DNA from: Amorphochlora amoebiformis
Taxonomy: Eukaryota > Cercozoa > Chlorarachniophyceae
NCBI GenBank assembly: GCA_054601695.1
Contig: BAAHQB010000220.1
Coordinates: 248,001-312,000 of the forward strand
Length of the DNA: 64,000 nucleotides
Direction: 5' to 3'
Shown here one piece after another: positions 1 through 36,839 of this stretch; the first letter of the stretch is position 1; every line of letters starts with the position of its first letter. The notes below the pieces were generated by a model. That model saw only the letters and a list, made by a program, of their open reading frames with translations. It made no database searches and was not told where the DNA came from. Both the position numbers and the translations under genes were made by a program.

Positions 1-8164
<8,164 letters not shown>

Positions 8165-8698
8165 GATAACCTAACCGTACGCTGTAGCGTGTAGGTAATA
8201 GTCTAGCTAGATAGTTCTCTAGGTAACCATGAATTCAGATCCGAAGTTGTAGAAGTTCTAGCAGTTCTAGATCTTATCATTTTCTTCGATTGCTCCGAAT
8301 TTGCTCGTATTAGTGGTATAATCTCTGATATTCACGGCGGCAAGCCGCTTACGATCTGATCTGGACTGATTTGATTATTATCATGGTTGTCTATGTCAAT
8401 CATCTGGATAGAGAATCTAGTGAATAGGCCTATATTGAAGTCTGAAGCTGTATATATATCACTAAAACGTACTATGTCCTAGGGTTGTATCTTAATGTAC
8501 AATGTGGGCAAGATTAATCATTCGGATTGTTGTTATGAGTACGTCTAGACTAGTATGTATATATCGTTAACATGTTTTTAAATTTTAAACTGTCATGCAA
8601 TGGATTGCAATCCGGTCCCGCATACGCGCAACTCGCGCGAAAATTACGACTTGCCGATGTAAATTCGAAGGCCTAGCTGCCAAAAGAGATTCTAGATC
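8165..8698. other. Convergent intergenic spacer between NFU and GALE
   Basis: AT-rich unique sequence between the NFU stop codon and the GALE stop codon on the other strand. I see no exon, repeat array or clear terminator. It must hold both 3' UTRs. Confidence 0.6.
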
Positions 8699-12198
<3,500 letters not shown>

Positions 12199-12429
12199 TT
12201 TCGCCCTTCTCTTGCTCACCGCAGCTCACCACGCAACCGAATCTGAGCCGTCAAAATCAAACTTCCAAAAATAAATGCCCAAAATCCACCCCTACAGTCC
12301 GAATGTCCACACCTATGACGAAAGCTATTTTCAGGGTTCCCTTGGATCCCGTGTTGATACCGATCTTCAGTGTGGAGGGTGTCTACGGTGGAGGGTGTCT
12401 ACGCGTCTTCGGCAATAATGAACGATACG

Positions 12430-13124
12430 CAATTGGTACAAGAACCTCGATACAATCAAAGACAAGGCTAAGAGAGGTTCACCGTTTCGGTACGAGTGCT
12501 ACAGCACCTCGCGAGTTAAAGCGAGGTATCCGGAGGTGGAGAAGAGACTGTTGGACAAGTTCTTGCTAGCCAGATCCAATTGTCATAAGATTACAAGGCG
12601 GTGGTTTGAATCAACGTCGAAGGAGCTTCTTGAGGAATATCCAGATGATGAGCAGCTGAAGAAAAAGGTTCACCAACTGTCTGACGCGTAGATCACGAAG
12701 TTCTGCACGAGGCAGGGGATATCGTATCGCTTGAACTACATACCGGACGTCTACAGATACTGCCAATACGCATTTCTCTTCCAGCTACAATACCAGCGGA
12801 GGCAAGATTTCACCTAGATCAAGTGCCTCTCAGCCTACAAGATAGTAAGTAACACGAGAAGACATACGAAATGAAAACTGCCACGCTCCAACTGTGCTTC
12901 AGTGCCAAGCATCCCAGGCCTCAATCTCCGTAATCCTGCATGGAAAACCATACGTCAAGCATGGCAAAGTAAACCCACGAAAGCCTGCTAACTCTTAGTT
13001 GCAATCCGAGTGAAAGATTACGATCCGAGAGTCAAAGTTTATTTCAGTCCGAAAGCATGGGCAGATGCTAGCGTAACTCTCGCCTGGGCTGAGGATGTAT
13101 GAGGTAAATTTATTTATTTATTTA

Positions 13125-13156
<32 letters not shown>

Positions 13157-13184
13157 TTTATATATATATATATATATACACATA

Positions 13185-13225
<41 letters not shown>

Positions 13226-13890
13226 GTAGATGCATGTATATATATATATATATATTGTATATATGTAACGTAGGTATGACGAAGTTATTCTAGGCCTCGA
13301 CAGTCATGGCCCGCAAGCAACACCCCGTTTCAAGAACAAGCTTGCGAGAGCAGGGAAAGGTGTCCATTTCGTGTACACACCTCCGGACGCCACTCATCTC
13401 ATGGCTGTTACGAACTACCACATCGGCAAAAAGACCAAGGATCTCATCAACCAAAGCTTTGCAACCCACTTTGATCAGAACAAGACGCGCGATGGGCTGC
13501 AGGATCAGTCACAACCGGGGAAAGGAGTAGGCTGATAGTCAAATGGGCAGCTAATGCGTCGGATAACATGTATGAAGGATACTATGAGTTCATAAAGAAC
13601 GCTTTTTTCCGGTGTGCGATGGGGTCAGCTGGCTTTGCGAACCCGACTTGGGAGGTGATACGGCCTCGCGAATTTGTCACAACAATATTGATGGATTCTT
13701 CGAATTAAGATATCCACTTCGGGCTGTGATTATCATCAACAGGTACCTAGTATTAGGTTTTTCCTGGTCGAGTGTGAAGAAGAGGAACAGCACATCAAGA
13801 ATGGCATCGATATGCAAAATGGTAGCTCGTACATTCAGACTTATCCACAGTTTATTGGGCAACATTTCATAGGTGCACAACTGTTTCACT
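12430..13890 (+). mobile_element. Decayed CENP-B/pogo-like DDE transposon
   Basis: Remnant of a cut-and-paste DNA transposon directly upstream of GALE. The identifiable part is the transposase pseudogene listed separately. I could not identify terminal inverted repeats or a target-site duplication, so the borders are those of the coding remnant. A TA microsatellite at 13123-13264 interrupts it. Confidence 0.7.
12440..13690 (+). pseudogene. Transposase pseudogene (CENP-B HTH plus DDE domain)
   Basis: One frame from about 12440 reads ARYPEVEKRLLDKFLLAR, then ITRRWFESTSKELL, like the CENP-B-type helix-turn-helix of pogo/Tigger transposases. An in-frame TAG at about 12689 stands where the family has a residue before ITKFCTRQGI. 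From 13011 a shifted frame reads VKDYDPRVKVYFSPKAWADA up to a TGA at about 13101. After a TA tract, 13277 onward gives EVILGLDSHGPQATPRFK with the conserved LD of the DDE core, then THLMAVTNYHIGKKTKDLIN and IVKWAANASDNMYEGY. Multiple stops, frameshifts and the internal TA tract show that it is inactive. The family call rests on motif memory only. Confidence 0.75.
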
Positions 13891-13949
13891 TCGAAGAAGA
13901 TGATACATACTAAATAATAAATTTATCATGATAATCAATGCATTTTTTA

Positions 13950-14110
<161 letters not shown>

Positions 14111-14263
14111 ATGAATACATAAATATAAATTATAAGTAAGCCGTCGTAACCCCCCTATGCACTGGCCCAAGTAGTAGCCGTTCCGTCTCCCCTAGGCACC
14201 CAACTATCCTCCAACGTCCAAACCTGTGAATGCACATTGCACATCATACCGTGTATATATGTA

Positions 14264-14351
<88 letters not shown>

Positions 14352-14408
14352 AACTTATTTACTATATTTGTTCACATATACATCTTGTAAATATAAGAAT
14401 AGTATATA

Positions 14409-14492
<84 letters not shown>

Positions 14493-14535
14493 TAGACGAA
14501 AGATGTAATATAATTAAAGATGTAATATAATTATA

Positions 14536-14699
<164 letters not shown>

Positions 14700-14747
14700 C
14701 ACACACACATATATATATATATATACACACACATACATACGTACACA

Positions 14748-14778
<31 letters not shown>

Positions 14779-15130
14779 CATATATATTACATACATATTA
14801 TATATGTATGTAGATATGAATACTCCATCCAAATTGTATTCACAGTTTTGCATGTTCACAGACATACATTCACTCAGCAAATAAATGTACATACACCTAT
14901 TCATCCATCATGTACATATTCAACACCTTGCGATGCGCCACTCACAGACGTCAGACGATGTGAAATTCTGTGGCTGGAGATCCATTCTCCGAATAAATGT
15001 GATTCGACTGACCTCTAATAGTTCATTACAGGTACTTGTTTAAACGACCTATTGAACTATTAGATGACCTCTAAAAGAAAATTCGGACCGTTTTAGGTCC
15101 GTTTACCTACATTAGGGTGAGGTACCTAGC

Positions 15131-16496
<1,366 letters not shown>

Positions 16497-16689
16497 CAAA
16501 CAACTAACGTCAACTACTCACACGGTCAAGAAATAATAACAAATAACATCAACAAGTGATATGTTACATTCATGGCATCTCTCACACGGTCAACAGATAA
16601 GAAATGAGATCAACTCCTTATGTGGCATATTCACCGCATGTATCACACGCTCAACAATCACAAAATTAACATCAACTACTCATAGGTAA

Positions 16690-17335
<646 letters not shown>

Positions 17336-17579
17336 ATGGACGACCCGCTTACGATAATGCCAACATGTCTGGACGAGTTGATTCCACTAATGCTAACCTG
17401 TCTGGACGACTTGATTCCAAGAAATGGTGTAACACGTATCCAGACACCACAAGCCACAAGTGATAGACCAATGCTCCAGGCTCAAACACCGAGCCGTCTA
17501 CCACCCCGCACAGGTACAACAATGCACCACTACCACCCATGCAGTATGACCATCGCCAATGTAACATGTCAGACACTGT

Positions 17580-23080
<5,501 letters not shown>

Positions 23081-23089
23081 GCGCAAAAT

Positions 23090-23562
23090 GGAATATTGCA
23101 TCGGCTGCCGGAGTGCACCTACTACTTAGTGCACTGCTGGCAACGTGATACTGGTGCCTATGATAGATCATACTACATAATAGTGTCCGTAGGTAATGAT
23201 TATGATGTGATGTAAATGAGTCGTCGATTTTACGCGTCCGAAGTTTCTGCCAATTCTGGCCAAGCATTTTTAGTAACTTTTTCTAGTTTTTACACGTTGT
23301 TATTAATCACAGAAGTTTTTTTTCTTTTACCCAGGCCTAATGGTTGTACATGCAGAACTTCAAGTTATACAACAAACTTAGGATAATCACACATTCAGCA
23401 CTTACACCAGTTACATGCTTAATTATCATACATGCCATCACTAGATCGGATGTACACATGCATATGTCCAGATGTATGATGTATGTACCCTAGGTACCTA
23501 GACCGGGTACTGAGGTAAACGCAGCAGTGGATTAGCTTATCTAGTCATATAATATATATATC

Positions 23563-23640
<78 letters not shown>

Positions 23641-25050
23641 TCTAGACGGTCTAGTCTAGTCCAGAGTATACGTACGTATCGAATACTCATAACAAAGTTT
23701 GTTAGTTTTCACACACTCTAGACACTTCACACCGCATCACAATTATCGATTCGTCGGTGTAATATAATTAATATAGTAGTGTGTATGTAGCACACACTAG
23801 ACATGCATTTACGGAAAACATGAGATAATGTGATAATGAATCATTAATCTGATAGAAACACATGTAAAGTCTAGATACAGTACTGACGCGGCTCTGATGG
23901 TGTTGTGTGAATGTGCGCACTGTTATGTAGATTAAACCTAGTCTGAATCAGACTGTCCGATATTGGCGACTTTAAAACATTAACGCTAAACATCGCCACA
24001 CGAGTCAATTATTTTCTCACCAAACTAACAGCTCTTGTCTTCGACTTCGAAGCATTAAATGATGGTCGTCTGATTATGCGTACCTATCCGATCGAATGCA
24101 GCCACTTAATCTAGTTAATGTACTAATATATCGATACGTACCATCATTGATGCGTACATGCGTACTAACTTCATATGCTGAACATGCGTACCAAGTATTC
24201 GCTTAACCATTCGGACACTCATTCGCAGCATGTGTGTACATACATGCGACATGCATACTAACTTCATATTCTGAACATGCGTACCAAGTATTCGCTTAAC
24301 CATTCGGACATTCATTGTCAAGTGACTCAAAGTCATTGATTACGTACGTCACGTTACGTATCACACATCGATCTCACTTGCAACGCGTACGTATCAACGA
24401 TTCAACATGCATGACAACGTACATGCGTACGTACTTGACACGTACACTAGGCCCTATTAACAATTACTCAGTATATATATCCTTTAATCTAGTTTATCCG
24501 GCATTCCGGTCGGCTTAAGTTACGTAATTGACGATTAATCTAGAGACTGTAGAGACTCTAGATCCTAGAGATCTAGTTAGATAGACCGTTAAACTAGACA
24601 ACTTAGATAGAGATCTCTTAATATTATATCTGGACATCTGTTATGATACTTCTATCTAGTCATATTAGAACTCCTAAATTGTAGATATTCTAATAGATAC
24701 AGAGATAGATTGTAGAGTTCTGTTCTAATGATAATGTCAGCGCAAGCGATCGTCACGTGCATCACGTGACGTGCATGTGTACGTATACATATACATGTAC
24801 GTACGGTATACGCCGTGATCCGCACATGGTACTCCGGACCCTAGCTTCAGTAGTACTATTAGTAGTAGTAGCTAGACGCCATGCACCTGGCGTTGACTTG
24901 AGCCTAGCTTGGCCTTTTTTTGGTCCATATCCCGATCGTGGGCCCCCCTCATCGCTTGTGCCTGTGGCTGTGCCTGTGGCACGGAATCCTCAGCACACAA
25001 ACCGGACTTGACAAAACCCGCTAAGTCCTCCATGTACGCCGCAAATTGAT
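23090..25050. other. Gene-free AT-rich region
   Basis: Unique AT-rich sequence rich in CTAG words, with a TA tract at 23565-23637. A repeat at 24150-24330 contains CATGCGTACCAAGTATTCGC in two copies. A GC-richer patch at 24800-25020 has no clear exon. I see no conserved protein block. Confidence 0.6.
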
Positions 25051-25080
25051 ACTGATGTTATATAACAATAATATAAACAC

Positions 25081-25950
<870 letters not shown>

Positions 25951-26016
25951 TATATGTATTTGGAATGTACAGATGACTAGTAGTGAGAGTAACGGTAACC
26001 AATCGCATATCATCTT

Positions 26017-26360
26017 TAAAACACTATTCAAACAGCAATACAACACTATTCAAACAGCAATACAACACTATTCAAACAGCAATACAAGAGTATTCAAACA
26101 GCAATACAACAGTATTCAAACAGCAATACAACAGTATTCAAACAGCAATACAACAGTATTCAAACAGCAATACAACAGTATTCAAACAGCAATACAACAG
26201 TATTCAAACAGCAATACAACAGTATTCAAACAGCAATACAACAGTATTCAAACAGCAATACAACAGTATTCAAACAGCGATACAACAGTATTCAAACAGC
26301 AATACAACAGTATTGAAACAGTTCTACAAGAGTATTGAAACAGCAATACAACAGTATTTA
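26017..26360 (+). repeat. 22-bp minisatellite CAGCAATACAACAGTATTCA
   Basis: About fifteen near-identical copies, starting with CACTATTCAAACAGC variants and then CAGTATTCAAACAGC. Because 22 is not a multiple of three, one strand reads through all three frames and gives a 22-residue Gln/Asn/Ser-rich repeat in two overlapping + frames (121 and 148 codons). Confidence 0.9.
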
Positions 26361-26499
26361 AACGGAGTTGAAGCAATACAAGAGTTGATTTCTACTAGCT
26401 TTCTACCGGTGGGCCGCAGTGGAATCTAGGACTACCCTACCTTATCGCCAACTTAAGAATATTTACATAAATACAAACATGTGAATATATATATTTATA

Positions 26500-26885
<386 letters not shown>

Positions 26886-26886
26886 A

Positions 26887-28643
26887 TTATGTTATATAAA
26901 TGGATATGTGTGTGCATATATGTGTACGTATATTTGCGTTTGGATATGTACAAATTTGTATGCAAGTAACAGTATAAATACGTAAAATAGTTGCATTAGT
27001 AGTTTGTAAGAATATGTGAGTGAGCAAATCCGTCGTGTCTGATTTGTTCACCTGGTACAGGCGATTCTTGAGAGCATTGTGGTAATATATCTTATACCGA
27101 CGGATCTCTTTGTCTTCCATTTCCTTCTTGCGCTGGGCTTCCCTTTGCTTGTACTTGCGCTTGGCCATGAGAGCCTTCTCGTCGAGCTGGCGGATCTCCC
27201 GCATCGTCTTTTTGCGGCGCTCGATGATTCTCTTGCGCGCCTTGGCCCTTTCCTCCTCTAGCTGAAGAGGCGAGAGTGCCTTGCCCGAGCGTTTACCACC
27301 CGCCATACCTGCCAAGGAGACGCCCAAGGCTCCCAACGAGGCCCCCCTAGATCTTACACCAACAGCAGATCCCCCACCGGATCCCCTGGGAGGACCACCG
27401 CCAGCGTCCCCGGTCAATGCCCCTGATCCTAGTACTGGGCCTATCTCTGTCCCTGCACCCTTACCACCCCCGGCAATTCCCTTTCTCACTGTCCCTCCAC
27501 CCTTACTTGCCCCCGATCCTTTGTGCTCTGTCCCTCTCCCCACCCGTACCCCTGCCCCTGGCCCTGAACCAGATTTGGTCGGTGTATTGCTCTGCTTGTT
27601 CGGCTTGCTTGCGTTGTGAGATGGTCGTTGGTGGATGGTGATCTTGGCTTCAGCGGTGTTGGATCGAGTCAATCGCACAACAGCACCCTTTACGTCCCCA
27701 GATAGGCGCCCACCAGGCACACGGATGGTGAGCACGCGAGGACTCGATGACGACGCTCTTCTCGACAAACCCTTTCTCCCACTAGATTTCGAATCACCAA
27801 CTCCTCCAAGCCCACCACTTGGTGTCATTCGGCGGACCAGCTGATGCTGCTGCTCCGCTTTATACCCCAGCACCCCTGCAAGCCTACCCGTGCCCCCAGA
27901 CCTTATCGCCTTATTCTGCTTGCCCCCGATAGACACCACCTTGCGCAAATCCGGGAACGATTTTGCAACATTCCCTCTCAACGTCCGGCAACTGTTGGAT
28001 CGTCGTATGCCTATGCTCGGAGTCAGACCAGAGCGTCTACGGTTCACTGAAACGTTTCTGTCTTTTCCTCCTCCTAATCCACCTCGAGCGCCCGGACCAG
28101 CTCTTCCTTTCGCTGCCTTAACTACTCTCCCTCCTTTCCCTGCTTTCACACGTCCTTTCCTCCCACCGCCACTCCTGCGATCAACAATCGTCGCTCCAGA
28201 CTTCCTCTTAGTCCTGGAGCCCGTTGTACTAGTTGAGTGCCCTTTGCTCAAACCTCGCCCTGTTGTCCGAGGAGGGCTGAGGAAACAGACGCAATGTAAC
28301 ATAACAACCAATTAAACACGCACATCCTTAGAGAAGTTCATAAGATATATCAAGCACGTGGAGACATAACGTACCTAAGACTTTGGGAGAGAAGAGAGCA
28401 AGTCTGAGAGGATATAGATGATGCTGAGACAGAGGTTGAGAGACCTCCTTGATCCAACAGGCTCCTCAACTGCGGCAACGAACCAGTAAGGGGAACTCCA
28501 TGAGTAACCATGTCGTGGGGGATCGTAATGGGCTTGTGCCTGGGAGGCAGGTCCCGTGTGGGTGCAGTTGAATTTCGCGTGCGTTGCTTGATGTCCATCG
28601 ATTGCGCCAGAAGAAGCAAAGATTTGGGGTCATCCATCACCAT
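26887..28643 (-). CDS. Basic Gly/Ser-rich protein with C-terminal coiled coil
   Basis: Exon 1 runs 28643-28375 and exon 2 28276-27052, with GT-AG borders and matching phase. Together they give about 498 residues before a donor (CAG/GTGAAC) at 27051. If that donor is not used the frame continues to a stop at 26887, through sequence that looks intronic. The N-terminal third is Ser/Leu-rich. The middle is very basic and Gly-rich ([20 protein letters not shown]), suggesting nucleic-acid or microtubule binding. Residues from about 425 form a charged helix, [20 protein letters not shown] through [19 protein letters not shown], a likely coiled coil. I recognise no family. The 3' exon is probably missing from my model. 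It is divergent from the membrane-anchored gene starting at 28988, with 345 bp between starts. Confidence 0.65.
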
Positions 28644-28987
28644 GAAGGGCCATGGGGCGTTATGGACAGCATGGACAGCATGGACAACACGAACACGTGC
28701 GTTGTGTGGAACCTCGAGGCCCGAAGGCGAACCCGACGGAGACCACAGTTTCAGAATCGGGCTGCCATCAAATGTGTTTACCCTGTAGTAATCTTATTAA
28801 TACCGCTGAAACCCCGATAGAGCCCGTTAGTGTCCGGGATTCATTTTCAATCGCTGTTAATATTGTATTTGGCGAATTCACCAGAAAAGCCCTTGGTGGT
28901 GGGTCAGGAAATGGGGGCTGGCGAGTAAAGGGAAAGCGAAGGGAGAGCTGGCATCTTTTCGAGAGCAAGAATACTTGAACCAGGAAA
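28644..28987. promoter_or_regulatory. Bidirectional promoter region
   Basis: The 344 bp between two divergent start codons, free of TA tracts, should hold both promoters. It includes three copies of a short ATGGACAGCATGG-like repeat near 28661-28690. No TATA box can be assigned with confidence. Confidence 0.4.
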
Positions 28988-31558
<2,571 letters not shown>

Positions 31559-31895
31559 TCATGAGAGGAATGCATCTTGCAAAACCATACGCATCCATAT
31601 GCCAAATCTCACCCAAACCCGGTGTGGACCCACACGCATGCGGACTATATCCACTGCCCCACACCGCCCCGCCCCGCCCCGCACCGCCCCGCTCGCGGAC
31701 CCCAAAATCACATTGAACTGTACGGTACCTAGACGTACTAGACGTACTCCCCGGGTCTCGGACTGGTCGCCACGGGTTTCTATCCAATTGCAAGCATGCT
31801 AGGCTGCCACGGCGATGTAATTTGTAATTTCAACCACTAAATGACACGTACAATTTCAAGAGTTCGAATCGCCGGGTACTCGATCAGTATTATAA

Positions 31896-31926
<31 letters not shown>

Positions 31927-31985
31927 TTATTTTACTACTATATATCTAGTATATCATAGTATATATCTAGATTATTATATATAAA

Positions 31986-32019
<34 letters not shown>

Positions 32020-32628
32020 ATAAATATATATATATATATATATATACGATGTATAGATTACACAAATCTAGGTATACTCAATGTACACACACACATTATA
32101 TAATAACTGATATATATATATCGTATAGAAATAACAATCAGTAGAATAACTGAGTCCTAGGAGTCGTAGTCTGTGCGCATGCGCGCATATATATGCAGCG
32201 TTTTTATTGATATATATGCAGAGGTTCACCGTCTAGACCGTTGATCACCTTCTATACAAATATCTACAGAAGACACAAGTCACACAACGGATATATCCTT
32301 TGCCGAATTATTATCTACCCTAAGACTATTAAGCAACTATGACTTGTGCCCGACGTGTGCCTTAATTCTCGGTCCAATTATTATTAATCCGCAGCGAAAA
32401 GTTTTACACGCTTTTAGGACTTGCGTACATGTGAGTCGGAAGTTGTGACTCTTGTCAGTTTCATGGATCGATGCCCAGTCCCATTCGACAGCCTTCGGTG
32501 AATCGACGGTGATCAGTCGGCCGCTGCCTCCATCGGGGAGCTCGATATTTCCAAACTTGGTCTTGCCTTGTGCTCTGTTACTTAACTTACATCATAGTTA
32601 TTCGCTAGCACCTATGTTAGTATGAGGC

Positions 32629-32710
<82 letters not shown>

Positions 32711-32808
32711 GACATCATTCGCGCATAGTACAATTACATCTTACTATAATAGTATATATAATCGTAAACGTGCACTCATTAGTACTCAACCTTTGTTATT
32801 ATTTCAAC

Positions 32809-32840
<32 letters not shown>

Positions 32841-32968
32841 TAGAATATCTATATATATATATATATATGTATATGTATATCTAGTATATATACATATACA
32901 CCTAGATATACACTCATGCGCCCTTTTTGTCTAGATGTACATATATATATGTATATATATATTATATA

Positions 32969-33020
<52 letters not shown>

Positions 33021-33036
33021 ATATATAAAAATATAT

Positions 33037-33070
<34 letters not shown>

Positions 33071-33164
33071 ATATAATCTACTACACGTCAATATAATATA
33101 AATTATACGATTGTATCTAGATCAGGTTATCATGACTAGATGATACCTAGGATACTGAGTACAT

Positions 33165-33206
<42 letters not shown>

Positions 33207-33411
33207 TATATATATATATATATAAATAAATAAACAATATGTGTATAATGATATTCATAGTGTACTGTATACGCGGTAGGACATGCATAAACTTTGAGAG
33301 ACCGTACAGTCTCTAGAGTCTAGATAATGTGAACAAACTAGACGGATCTACATAAAGATACTAGTCTAGTATGTAATCATTTATATGTATATATATATAT
33401 ATATATATAAA

Positions 33412-33443
<32 letters not shown>

Positions 33444-33596
33444 GATATATATATCATGAGACTATGATATATATACACAAAAACATACATATATATATAT
33501 ATATAAGTATATATAAACTTTATGATGTAGCATGCTATATATCTAGTTTATATTCGGATATAAAAACACAAATGATAGAATCAAACTTCATCCACT
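31559..33596. other. Intergenic region with TA tracts
   Basis: Starts with a (CCCCG)n-like stretch at 31666-31692. It continues as AT-rich unique sequence with TA tracts near 31898-31926, 31987-32044, 32630-32708, 32940-33075 and 33395-33445. GC-mixed sequence at 32380-32580 shows no convincing exon on either strand. Confidence 0.6.
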
Positions 33597-34099
33597 TCAC
33601 TGCCATCCACCGCCGCCTCCGCCAGTTGGACGCCTTCTACCACCTCTACCCATTCTTTTCGACCCTCTTGCTACTCTTGCTCCTCCCACCCCATCTACGC
33701 GACCTCGACCTCGACCTCGACCTCGACCTCGACCTCGACCTCGACCCCGACCTCGACCCTGACCTCGACCTGGACCTCTGCCCAAGTTTCCTTTCCCTCG
33801 TGCAACCGCTCTCTCTCTAGTCTCTCCGGATCCAAGGAACCGTGCTTTTACCTCAGTCTCCAAACCTGACCCCGAACTCGACCGCGTCCCCGTTCTGGAC
33901 CCGGAACCAGACCCTGACCCGGACCTTGACGCTGAGTTCCCCCAACTTCGTCCATGGATTCGAGACTGTCGATCTGTTAGTGAATACAAATCACAAATAC
34001 ATCTGTTAGTGAATACAATCACAAATACATCTCTTAGTGAATACAAATCACAAATACATACATATAGGCACGCAAACGAATAGAAGATTGCTAAAATAA

Positions 34100-34138
<39 letters not shown>

Positions 34139-34139
34139 G

Positions 34140-34186
<47 letters not shown>

Positions 34187-34211
34187 CATACATATGCATA
34201 TATACATATAC

Positions 34212-34263
<52 letters not shown>

Positions 34264-34836
34264 GTAATTAATATGTATATAGTTTGATATATGTATGTAG
34301 ATTTGGATACTTTTGTTTCGTTGTGAGTGTTTGAATTTGGTGATGGAGTGTTTGTTTTGGTTCCGTTGTTTCTCCATTAGGATGAGCTGCTCGACCATGA
34401 GAGTCACTTCCTTGGACGTCACGACAGCATCTTCAGCTTTGTCGTGGGCATCCTTGCTTGGAACCTCTGGGGAAACGAAAGGCGGGTGTGATCCATGTGC
34501 TTCACGGCTTTCACGGGGTGCATTTCGCGCATGGAGGGCAAGGGTATCGGCATGGGCATCGGCATCGGCATCTGCATCGGCATCGGCATCGGCATGAATC
34601 CCGACATCGGCGGTCCGTGTCCGGTCGTGGCGCACGTAGCGGCGTTGATCGAAGGTTTCCAGCTAAGAGTTCGATGTATGATTATGTGAGTGTCGACGAT
34701 ACGTTCGTGGAACGGTGGAATAAGAACCTCTTTCTTCCCCGCGTTTCGGTGGTTGAGTGTGCGCCGGGTTCCCCACGCGATGATTGAGAACCGGCACCCG
34801 ATCTGACAAACATCTCTTTTCATAACTCTATTTACA

Positions 34837-34878
<42 letters not shown>

Positions 34879-35010
34879 TATATGTATGTATATTTAAAAA
34901 TATAAACATTTATACATGAAATATATACTGGTTCACATGTATTACATAAAAAATCTTGACTGCGTATGTGTGCACACATACACAAACACAAATACATACA
35001 TATATATTAT

Positions 35011-35044
<34 letters not shown>

Positions 35045-35052
35045 GAGTTTAA

Positions 35053-35090
<38 letters not shown>

Positions 35091-35095
35091 GAGTT

Positions 35096-35148
<53 letters not shown>

Positions 35149-36350
35149 GTAATATGTATACATATGAGGGTAACCTTGTGCGGTGTTTTCGCCTTGGGCA
35201 CCTGGAGGTAAAGCAGGAGTGAGTTGATGTAAAGCAAAGAGTGAGTTGAGGTAGAGCAAAGAGTGAGTTGAGGTAAAGCAAAGACTGAGTTGAGGTAAAG
35301 CAAAGACTGAGTTGAGGTAGAGCAGAGACTGAGTTGATGTAAAGCAAAGACTGAGTTGATGTAAAGCAAAGACTGAGTTGATGTAAAGCAAAGAGTGAGT
35401 TGAGGTAAAGCAAGGAGTGAGTTGATGTAAAGCAAAGAGTGAGTTGAGGTAGAGCAAAGAGTGAGTTGAGATAAAGCAAAGACTGAGTTGATGTAAAGCA
35501 AAGAGTGAGTTGATAGAGACATAGTTGCGTTACGAGGGAGTGTGATAGAGACATAGTGTCGATATACCCCGTGCTTGAACTTTTTGTTTGCGACAGAGGT
35601 GAAAGCAAATACATCTCCGTTGTTTTGAGGGAAATCGAAGCTGGTCCCAGACGGTTCATGGAGGAACCTCTGGCGAGATAAAACGCAACACAAGTGAGAC
35701 CCACTTCGGCATCCTGGGCGAGGCGACCATGCGACATCACACACGACACTGTCGCACTAAATCTTACCAGTGCCCGGGAAGCTCCAAACGACGCCCCCAT
35801 CCTGGGGAGTTAGGGGTTCAGAACTTGTGCTTGGGCTTGTTGGGGTTGAGTTGGGTTTGAGTTGGGGTTTGAGTTGGGGTTTGAGTTGGGTTTGAGTTGG
35901 GGTTTGAGTTGGGGTTTGAGTTGGGTTTGAGTTTGGGTTTGGGTTGGGTTTGAGTTGGGGTTTGAGTTGGGGTTTGAGTTAGGGTTTGAGTTGGGTTGGG
36001 GTTGAATAGTTACGTGAAGTCCTCCTTGATGCCATTTTTCCCATACGCGTGTGAGTCGTGGTGAAACTGGAGTATTTTAGGATATCCATACCATATGCAT
36101 GCTATTCGCATACAAAGCAGCTAACTTGGACACAAACACACACACACACACATACGTATTTATATCATGACCAAAATATGTATGTATATATATAGGTAAT
36201 ATTTATGTGTGTAAATATGTAAGTACTTACATAGGTACATATAAACAATATATATTCATATATATATATATATATTATATATATACATGTATATATATTA
36301 TATATATATGTATATATATATATATATATATGTAATTTATTTACGTTTTA

Positions 36351-36381
<31 letters not shown>

Positions 36382-36428
36382 AATTATATATATATATATA
36401 TATAATATATATATATATAAAATATATA

Positions 36429-36500
<72 letters not shown>

Positions 36501-36598
36501 TATTTATATCATGACCAAAATATGTATGTATACATATATGTAATATTTATGTGTGTAAATATGTAAGTACTTACATAGGTACATATACACAATATATA

Positions 36599-36643
<45 letters not shown>

Positions 36644-36747
36644 TATATATATATATATATATACATATATATGTAATTTATTTACGTTTTACACACACAC
36701 ACACACAATATATACATATTTACGTTTTACACACACACACACACAAC

Positions 36748-36780
<33 letters not shown>

Positions 36781-36787
36781 ACATATA

Positions 36788-36839
<52 letters not shown>

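Noticed and set aside
27079-28315. Proline-rich + strand ORFs opposite the coiled-coil gene
   Set aside because: They are antisense shadows of the Gly/Arg-rich minus frame. The minus frame has proper splice sites and a coiled coil.
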